This document shows positions 58,734-64,000 of a DNA stretch of 64,000 nt, piece by piece. Numbering within the stretch: the stretch's first letter is position 1; every line of letters starts with the position of its first letter. This stretch comes from Plantactinospora alkalitolerans (GTDB taxonomy: Bacteria > Actinomycetota > Actinomycetes > Mycobacteriales > Micromonosporaceae): contig NZ_JADPUN010000260.1 in assembly GCF_015690345.1 (NCBI RefSeq), positions 1 through 64,000 on the forward strand, written 5' to 3'. The notes under the pieces are model-generated. The model saw nothing but the letters and a program-made list of their open reading frames with translations. It did not search any database and was not told the origin of the DNA. A program made the position numbers and the translations under genes.

Positions 58734-59618
58734 GTGAGTGCACTACCACAGCAGGACGGTCCCACGGCCGTGCGGACGGTGTTGGGTGCGCAGCTGCGGC
58801 GGTTGCGCGAGGAGCGGGGACTGACCAGGGCGGAGGCGGGTGAGCCGATTCGCGCCTCGGAGTCGAAGATAAGCCGGATGGAGCTGGGCCGGGTCGGGTT
58901 CAAGGAGCGCGACATCCTGGATCTGCTGTCCCTCTACGGCGTACACGACGAGGGGGAACGAGCGGCGCTGCTGGCGCGGGTCCGGGAGGCCAACGCACCG
59001 GGTTGGTGGCATCCGTACAGCGATGTCACGCCGAACTGGTTTCAACGCTACCTGGGTCTGGAAGCGACGGCGACGCTGATCCGGAGCTACGAGGTCCAGT
59101 TCGTCCCCGGGCTGCTGCAGACCGAGGCGTACGCGCGGGCGGTCGTGCGTCTCGGTCACGGTGCGGCGCGGGAGGACGAGGTCGCGCGGCGGGTGGCGCT
59201 GCGGATGGAGCGGCAACAGGTGCTCACCCGCCCCGATCCGCCGAAGCTGTGGGCGGTGGTGGACGAGGCCGCGCTGCGGCGCCCGGTCGGTGGCCCGCAG
59301 GTGATGCGTGACCAGCTCGAGGCGCTGATCTGCACCGTGACGAAGATGCCCAACGTGCGGCTCCAGGTGGTTCCGCTCGTCGCCGGTGGACACGCCGCCG
59401 CCGGTGGCTCCTTCACCATTCTGCGCTTTCCCCAGCAGGACCTCTCCGATCTGGTCTACATCGAGCAGTTGACCAGCGCGTTGTATCTGGACAAGCGCGA
59501 GGACGTCGAGTGCTACTTCGAGGCGGTGAACCGCCTGTTCGTCGAGGCCGCCCCGCTGGAGAACACCGTCCAGATTCTGGACCGGATCATCCGCGACCTC
59601 GACGGGGCGACCCGTTGA
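58734..59618 (+). CDS. XRE-family regulator with DUF5753
   Basis: The protein is 294 aa from the GTG at 58734 behind GGAGGTGCAGG. The helix-turn-helix is at about 17-70 (LRRLREERGLTRAEAGEPIRASESKISRMELGR). The DUF5753 domain follows (ATATLIRSYEVQFVPGLLQTEAYARAV, VVDEAALRRPVGG, LQVVPLVAGGHAAAGGSFTILRFP). These proteins are abundant in actinomycetes, usually next to a small DUF397 gene, and affect development or antibiotic production. No DUF397 gene is found here. A SAM methyltransferase follows instead, 54 bp on. Confidence 0.92.
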   Translation: MSALPQQDGPTAVRTVLGAQLRRLREERGLTRAEAGEPIRASESKISRMELGRVGFKERDILDLLSLYGVHDEGERAALLARVREANAPGWWHPYSDVTPNWFQRYLGLEATATLIRSYEVQFVPGLLQTEAYARAVVRLGHGAAREDEVARRVALRMERQQVLTRPDPPKLWAVVDEAALRRPVGGPQVMRDQLEALICTVTKMPNVRLQVVPLVAGGHAAAGGSFTILRFPQQDLSDLVYIEQLTSALYLDKREDVECYFEAVNRLFVEAAPLENTVQILDRIIRDLDGATR

Positions 59619-59672
59619 CCGGATGTACCCTTGGCGCGTCATTGGACGGCGACTGATCGAGGGGTATCGCGC

Positions 59673-60503
59673 GTGACGGAGGAGACCGACCTGTCCACTG
59701 CGGAGCGGACATCCGGGCCGAGGATCGACACCACCGTTCCGCAGACGGCCCGGGTCTGGAACTACTGGCTCGGTGGCAAGGACAACTACGCCGTCGACCG
59801 TGCCCTCGGCGACGAGATCGCGGCGGCCTATCCGATCATTGTCGACATTGCCCGCGCCGACCGCGCCGTGCTGAACCGGGCAGTGCGGTACCTGGCCGGC
59901 GAGGCCGGCGTCACGCAGTTCCTGGACGTCGGCACCGGGCTGCCCACCACCAACAACACGCACGAGGTGGCCCAGGCGGTGGCCCCGACGTCCCGCATCG
60001 TCTACGTCGACTACGACCCGCTCGTGCTCGTGCACGCCCGGGCCCTGCTGACCAGTGGCCCCGAGGGCGCCACGGACTACGTCGACGCCGACCTCCGCGA
60101 CACCGGGACGATCCTGCGAGAGGCGGGGCGAACGCTCGACCTCAGCCAGCCGGTCGCGCTGATGCTCTCCGGGATCCTGGCCCACCTGTCCACCGTCGAC
60201 GAGGCCCGGGCGATCGTACGACGGCTGCTGGACTCCCTGGCCGTCGGTAGTTATCTCGTGGTCGTCGACGGCACCAACACCAACCAGGAACTCAACGACG
60301 TGATGAGGATCTGGAACGAGTCGGCCAACCCGCCGTACGCGATGCGCAGCCCGCAGGAGATCGCCAGCTACTTCGACGGTCTGGAACTGGTCGAGCCCGG
60401 CCTGGTGGACGTCACCCGGTGGCGAGCCGACCCCGACCCGTCCGGTCCACCGCGTCCGCTGGACAATCTCGTCGGCGTCGGTCGCAAGCCCGCGAGCTTC
60501 TGA
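59673..60503 (+). CDS. SAM-dependent methyltransferase (DUF574 type)
   Basis: The protein is 276 aa from the GTG at 59673; the ORF extends 14 codons upstream without homology. The family start is PQTARVWNYWLGGKDNYAVDR. The SAM loop is FLDVGTGLPTTNN and the acidic residue is in IVYVDYDPLVLVHA. This family is common in actinomycetes, often paired with XRE/DUF5753 regulators, and its substrates are mostly unknown. It is closed by the hairpin at 60546-60585. Confidence 0.9.
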   Translation: MTEETDLSTAERTSGPRIDTTVPQTARVWNYWLGGKDNYAVDRALGDEIAAAYPIIVDIARADRAVLNRAVRYLAGEAGVTQFLDVGTGLPTTNNTHEVAQAVAPTSRIVYVDYDPLVLVHARALLTSGPEGATDYVDADLRDTGTILREAGRTLDLSQPVALMLSGILAHLSTVDEARAIVRRLLDSLAVGSYLVVVDGTNTNQELNDVMRIWNESANPPYAMRSPQEIASYFDGLELVEPGLVDVTRWRADPDPSGPPRPLDNLVGVGRKPASF

Positions 60504-60545
60504 CGGCGGCGGCCGCGGCGATCGGCTGCCCGGATCCCGGTACCC

Positions 60546-60585
60546 CGATGGGGGCGTCCCTCGGTTGCGAGGAACGCCCCCATCG
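60546..60585. terminator. Bidirectional terminator
   Basis: An 18-bp stem with one mismatch (arms CGATGGGGGCGTC.. and ..ACGCCCCCATCG) and a GTTG loop lies between the convergent methyltransferase and hydrolase genes. Confidence 0.92.
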
Positions 60586-60607
60586 TCGGGCGGTCGGGTG
60601 GATCAGG

Positions 60608-62977
60608 TCAGGCGTCGTCGTCCTGGACCGTCAACTTGCCGTAGGCGTCGCCCACGACCACCCCTTGAACGGACTTGACCGCCACGAGGTACGTGCGGCC
60701 GTCTCCGGGCTGCGTGTTGCCGGTCACCGAGATCGGGACGGAGATGCTGCTACTGCCGGACGACACGGTCACGACGCTGGCCGTCGTGGATCCGGTGACG
60801 GGATCCACGACGAACACCCGTACCTGGCCGGTACCGCTGCCGGAGACCTGGGTCGGCACCTGATAGGTGACGGTCCCGGAATTGCCCTCCTGGACCGTCC
60901 GTTCGCCCAGGTCCAGACGGGGCCGCGACACCGGCTGCGGGGACGGGGTGCCGGTTCGCCAGCCCCAGGCGTCGATCAGCCAGATCCTGGCCCACGTCTC
61001 GCCGGCTCGCGGCACCACCTCAAGTGTCGCCACCTGGCTGAGGTTCAGCCCGGCCGCGCTGGCGTTGGTCAGCGGCATCCGCACCTCCTGGCCCCATTCG
61101 GACGAGGTCTGCGTCGGAGCGGGCCAGGGGTCGAGGGTGGTCGTGCCGAGCGTGGCCCGGCGACCTGCGGAGTCCGTGATCGCGACGTCGAACTGGGTGC
61201 CCGGCGAGCCGGGCGGGACGACGACCCGCATGGCCACCGACTGCGCACTGGAGAGCGAAACCGCTGCCGGGGGCCGGAGACTGACCGGTGAGCCGGGCGT
61301 CGCCCAGGTCACCAGGACGGCGTACCGGCCCGCCTCGGGGCTGACCGGGTCGAACCTGGCGAAGTGCGGCGAATTCGGGTTGTCGCAGGCGGTGGGCGAG
61401 CCCACGGTGCCGACCTGCTCGCAGAGCTGGCCGTTCGTGCCGTTCACCACGGTCGAGGCGTCGGGCACCAGCAGCCGGGTCCGGTTGCCGCCCACCGCGT
61501 GGCTGACCACCGTGGCCGGGTCCGTGGAGGGTGCCCGGAAGCCCGATCCGTCCAGCAGCGGGCGTACCTGGTCGTTGGCGGCCACGAACGTGGCGGCGGC
61601 CGCCGCCACGTAGGTGGCGCCGACGTTCTGTTGCTGGTCGGGGGTCAGCCGGGTGGCCGAAACCGACCGGCAGACCGGGTCGTGCGGGCTGGGGTAGTCG
61701 TCCCAGGACTTCGCCGCGGACAGACCGGGGGTCCACTCGGTGTTGAAGTAGTTGTGGTTGGCGCCGAGAACGTAGGCGGCGCTGTGCAGGGCGAACCCTC
61801 GGCCGACGCCACGGGTCGCGTCCAGGTACAGCTCGCCTTCCAGGTCGGACAGGTCACCGTCGCAGCTCGGCAGGATGGTCACCGACGGTACGTCGGGAGC
61901 GGGGTTGTGACTGTAGATCGACGGGCCGATCAGCGCCAGCCCCCGGATCTGCCAGCGGACCGTTCCCGGGTACCCGTCCGCAGCGGCGGGTGGCCGGTTG
62001 ACGCTGTCGACGGCGGCCCGGCTGACGCCCTCGCCACCTCGGGAGTGACCGACCAGCAGGACGTTGGACATGTTCGGCACCGGGGCGTTCCGGACCACCT
62101 CGGGTGCGGTGGAGCGGCCCGTGTCGGCCCAGTCCGCCCAGCGGCCCAGATGCAACCGGACCAGGGACGACCGGGCCTGCGCACCGGCGTCCTGCGGCGG
62201 CAGGCCGGCACCGTCCTGGGCGTTGACGCCGTTCGCGGAGATGGAGACGGTCACGTACCCCTGTGAGGCGAGCAGTCGCTGGATCCGTTCGTACCCACGG
62301 TGGCTGGGCAGCGCGTTCCAGCCGCTGGGGCAGGGCCAGACCGTGGTCGGCTCGGCCGTACCCTGGTAGCAGGTGGGGTGCCGGCCGTGCAGGATCAGCA
62401 CCAGTGGGCGCTGGCCGGACGTACCCTGCGGTGCCACGACGTAGCCCCGCATCTCCACCGGCACCGCGAAGCCTGGCAGCGTCACGTCGGCCAGCGTGTA
62501 CTCGCCGGAGATCGTCGAGTAGGGACCGGTCACTCCCGGGTCGACCGGGCCCGGCGGCAGTTGGGCCGAGACCGTGGACGGTGCCGTGTTCGCGCGGGGG
62601 ATCGTCGGGTCCACCGCGACGTCGAGGCGTCGCCCGCTGGCACGCACCTGGAGATCGGTCAGGTTCTGCGCGGTGACGTCGTCGATGGCCAGGTGGAAAC
62701 TGCGCTGGTCCTGTGCCGCTCCTGGCCGGCCGAGCAGCCGATCTCCGGCGTAGAACTCGACCGCCGCGTCGCCGGTCCGTACCAGTTGCTCCGGGTGCCA
62801 GGTGAGTTCGAACCCGGACGCCGCCTTCTTCAGCGTCCAACCGTCCGGCAACGAGGCCGGAGCGATGGCCAGCGTGCCACGGTGCGTGGCACCGGGACTC
62901 GCCCAGGCGGCACCGCCGCCGCCGATGGTCAGTGTGAGTGTTACCGCCGCAGTGAATACGGCTCTGCCGACGTGCAT
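60608..62977 (-). CDS. Large secreted alpha/beta hydrolase with C-terminal Calx-beta-like domain
   Basis: The protein is 789 aa. The ATG at 62977 is seven bases after GGGGAG; the ATG six bases earlier is too close. The signal peptide is about 1-28. An N-terminal beta domain of about 120 residues precedes an alpha/beta hydrolase core with the nucleophile Ser in VGHSRGGEG, preceded by LVLILHGRHPTCY and followed by the acid and base region near LPSCDGDLSDLEG and GANHNYFNTEW. The last 90 residues have Calx-beta character (RTVQEGNSGTVTYQV, VTGNTQPGDGRTYLVAV). A CebR-like box 49 bp upstream suggests induction by cello-oligosaccharides, so an esterase acting on plant cell wall or cutin is possible. 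The substrate is inference. Confidence 0.82.
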   Translation of the reverse strand: MHVGRAVFTAAVTLTLTIGGGGAAWASPGATHRGTLAIAPASLPDGWTLKKAASGFELTWHPEQLVRTGDAAVEFYAGDRLLGRPGAAQDQRSFHLAIDDVTAQNLTDLQVRASGRRLDVAVDPTIPRANTAPSTVSAQLPPGPVDPGVTGPYSTISGEYTLADVTLPGFAVPVEMRGYVVAPQGTSGQRPLVLILHGRHPTCYQGTAEPTTVWPCPSGWNALPSHRGYERIQRLLASQGYVTVSISANGVNAQDGAGLPPQDAGAQARSSLVRLHLGRWADWADTGRSTAPEVVRNAPVPNMSNVLLVGHSRGGEGVSRAAVDSVNRPPAAADGYPGTVRWQIRGLALIGPSIYSHNPAPDVPSVTILPSCDGDLSDLEGELYLDATRGVGRGFALHSAAYVLGANHNYFNTEWTPGLSAAKSWDDYPSPHDPVCRSVSATRLTPDQQQNVGATYVAAAAATFVAANDQVRPLLDGSGFRAPSTDPATVVSHAVGGNRTRLLVPDASTVVNGTNGQLCEQVGTVGSPTACDNPNSPHFARFDPVSPEAGRYAVLVTWATPGSPVSLRPPAAVSLSSAQSVAMRVVVPPGSPGTQFDVAITDSAGRRATLGTTTLDPWPAPTQTSSEWGQEVRMPLTNASAAGLNLSQVATLEVVPRAGETWARIWLIDAWGWRTGTPSPQPVSRPRLDLGERTVQEGNSGTVTYQVPTQVSGSGTGQVRVFVVDPVTGSTTASVVTVSSGSSSISVPISVTGNTQPGDGRTYLVAVKSVQGVVVGDAYGKLTVQDDDA

Positions 62978-63025
62978 GGACATGCTCCCCGTGTTGATCC
63001 GTTGTCGGCGGGAGCGACACCACCT

Positions 63026-63039
63026 CGGGAGCGCTCCCA
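63026..63039. promoter_or_regulatory. CebR-like operator
   Basis: CGGGAGCGCTCCCA matches the streptomycete CebR box TGGGAGCGCTCCCA at 13 of 14 positions. It lies 49 bp upstream of the hydrolase start. Confidence 0.75.
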
Positions 63040-63199
63040 GTTCAGCTGCGTCGCCATCCTAGAGCGCCCGGATCACCGCGATCAATTGACGAGTGTCCAT
63101 CTGACCACTTTGGACCGAGCGGTGGGATGCGTTGCGGACACGGAACGGGAGAGTGCTGCCATCGGCCACATCGGACGGTCATGTCCGGCGTTTCGGCGC

Positions 63200-63261
63200 C
63201 TGACGGCGTCGTGCTCCGGCGTACCTGGCGGCGAGCCACCAGGTACGCCGGACGCCGTCAG
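63200..63261 (-). terminator. Long hairpin at the end of gnd
   Basis: The outer stem CTGACGGCGT/ACGCCGTCAG (10 bp) and inner stem CCGGCGTACCTGG/CCAGGTACGCCGG (13 bp) are separated by a six-base bulge on one side. The loop is ten bases. It includes the gnd stop codon and could end the gnd transcript. Confidence 0.8.
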
Positions 63262-64000
63262 CCGGCGAGTTCGGAGCGGTCGCCGGCCCACAGGGTGTGG
63301 AAGGATCCCGGCCGGTCGACCCGCTGGTAGGTGTGCGCCCCGAAGTTGTCCCGCAGGCCCTGGATCAGCGCGGCGGGCAGTCGGTCCCGGCGCAGCGCGT
63401 CGAAGTAGGCCAGCGACGAGGAGAACGCCGGAGTGGGCACCCCGGCCCGGGCGGCGTCGGCCACCACTCTCCGCCAGCTCGGTACGCCGTCACCGATCGC
63501 CTTGGCGAAGTACGGCGCCACCAGCAGTGTCGGCAGGTCCGGCTGGTCGTCGTACGCCTCGCGGATCCGGTCGAGGAAGCGGGCCCGGATGATGCAGCCG
63601 CCACGCCAGATGCTGGCCACCGCACCCCGGTCGATCTGCCAGCCGTACTCCTGGCTGCCGGCCTGGACATGGTCGAAGCCCTGCGCGTAGGCGACGATCT
63701 TCGAGGCGAGGAGGGCCTTGCGGACGTCCTCGACGAACACGTCCCGGTCCGCCACCTGCCAGCCGGGGGTGTCGGGGAAGGCCCGGGCGGCGGCGGTCCG
63801 TTGGTCGGCGTGTCCGGACAGCGACCTGGCGAAGGTGGCCTCGGCGATACCGGTGATCGGGATACCCAGGTCGAGCGCGCTCTGCACCGTCCATCGGCCG
63901 GTGCCCTTCTGCTCGGCCCGGTCCAGCACCACGTCGACGAACGGCTGACCGGTGGCGTCGGTGTGGGCCAGCACGTCGGCGGTGATCTCGATCAGGAACG
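63258..64000 (-). CDS. gnd: 6-Phosphogluconate dehydrogenase, C-terminal part (gene cut by window edge)
   Basis: The last 247 or so codons of gnd are present. The helical C-terminal domain is typical: EQKGTGRWTVQSALDLGIPITGI, ARSLSG, GGCIIRARFLDRI, FSSSLAYFDALR, NFGAHTYQRVDRPGSFHTLW. The enzyme oxidatively decarboxylates 6-phosphogluconate to ribulose 5-phosphate in the pentose phosphate pathway. The N-terminal Rossmann part lies beyond the right edge. Confidence 0.93.
   Translation of the reverse strand, partial: FLIEITADVLAHTDATGQPFVDVVLDRAEQKGTGRWTVQSALDLGIPITGIAEATFARSLSGHADQRTAAARAFPDTPGWQVADRDVFVEDVRKALLASKIVAYAQGFDHVQAGSQEYGWQIDRGAVASIWRGGCIIRARFLDRIREAYDDQPDLPTLLVAPYFAKAIGDGVPSWRRVVADAARAGVPTPAFSSSLAYFDALRRDRLPAALIQGLRDNFGAHTYQRVDRPGSFHTLWAGDRSELAG

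Overview
The window is high-GC DNA (about 70% G+C by eye) with many GTG starts, 4-bp start/stop overlaps, rare TTA codons and actinomycete-type gene families (XRE-DUF5753/methyltransferase pair, AfsR-like regulator, LacI/ROK sugar regulators). It is the chromosome of a filamentous soil actinomycete. Micromonosporaceae is my best guess, but no rRNA or marker gene is present to prove it. No prophage, insertion sequence, tRNA or CRISPR array was found.

Layout. (1) 1-1.3 kb: a His-rich secreted/membrane protein. (2) 1.4-12.3 kb: a xylo-oligosaccharide-type uptake and hydrolysis locus read leftwards (GH3, two permeases, a lipoprotein binding protein, a broken GH39 xylosidase, a DUF624 protein, GH42), with a divergent LacI-family repressor. 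Two copies of CGAAASTTTCG, the BxlR-type operator, lie between them. (3) 12.6-14.2 kb: a DHA2-type MFS exporter. (4) 14.3-20.3 kb: a quinate/shikimate catabolic cluster with an IclR regulator, an AroE-like dehydrogenase, an Nramp-fold transporter lacking the metal-ligand motifs, a QsuB-like dehydratase fused to an HPPD-like domain, and a TetR regulator. Near-identical 19-bp TetR-type sites stand in front of both arms. (5) 20.6-30.3 kb: an eight-gene ROK-regulated operon with a complete ABC importer, creatininase-family hydrolase, amidohydrolase, argininosuccinate-lyase-like enzyme and ROK kinase. I do not recognise this pathway. (6) 31-36 kb: a secreted LmbE/PIG-L deacetylase and a glycogen-debranching/GH63-like enzyme. 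(7) 36-41 kb: GNAT, YceI, and a three-gene cassette of acyl-CoA-dehydrogenase-fold flavoprotein, cytoplasmic PhnD-like protein and di-iron ferritin-like protein. (8) 41-52 kb: secreted proteins (RTX-repeat, FN3-glycosidase-like, M23 peptidase) and two wall hydrolases that carry the same 729-bp repeat module on either side of an AfsR-like regulator. (9) 52-64 kb: a membrane protein, a MerR-HEAT regulator pair under a 19-bp-spacer promoter, aldo/keto reductase, an EamA/Lrp pair, an XRE/methyltransferase pair, a secreted alpha/beta hydrolase with a CebR-like box, and the 3' end of gnd at the right edge.

The genes fit a saprophyte living on plant polymer: xylo-oligosaccharides, cello-oligosaccharide-linked control and lignin/plant hydroaromatics. 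Several clusters carry TTA leucine codons that may tie them to a bldA-type developmental tRNA. The strongest candidates for undescribed biology are the ROK/creatininase/lyase operon, the flavoprotein-PhnD-ferritin cassette, the quinate-linked Nramp-like carrier and the shared 729-bp module around the AfsR-like regulator.
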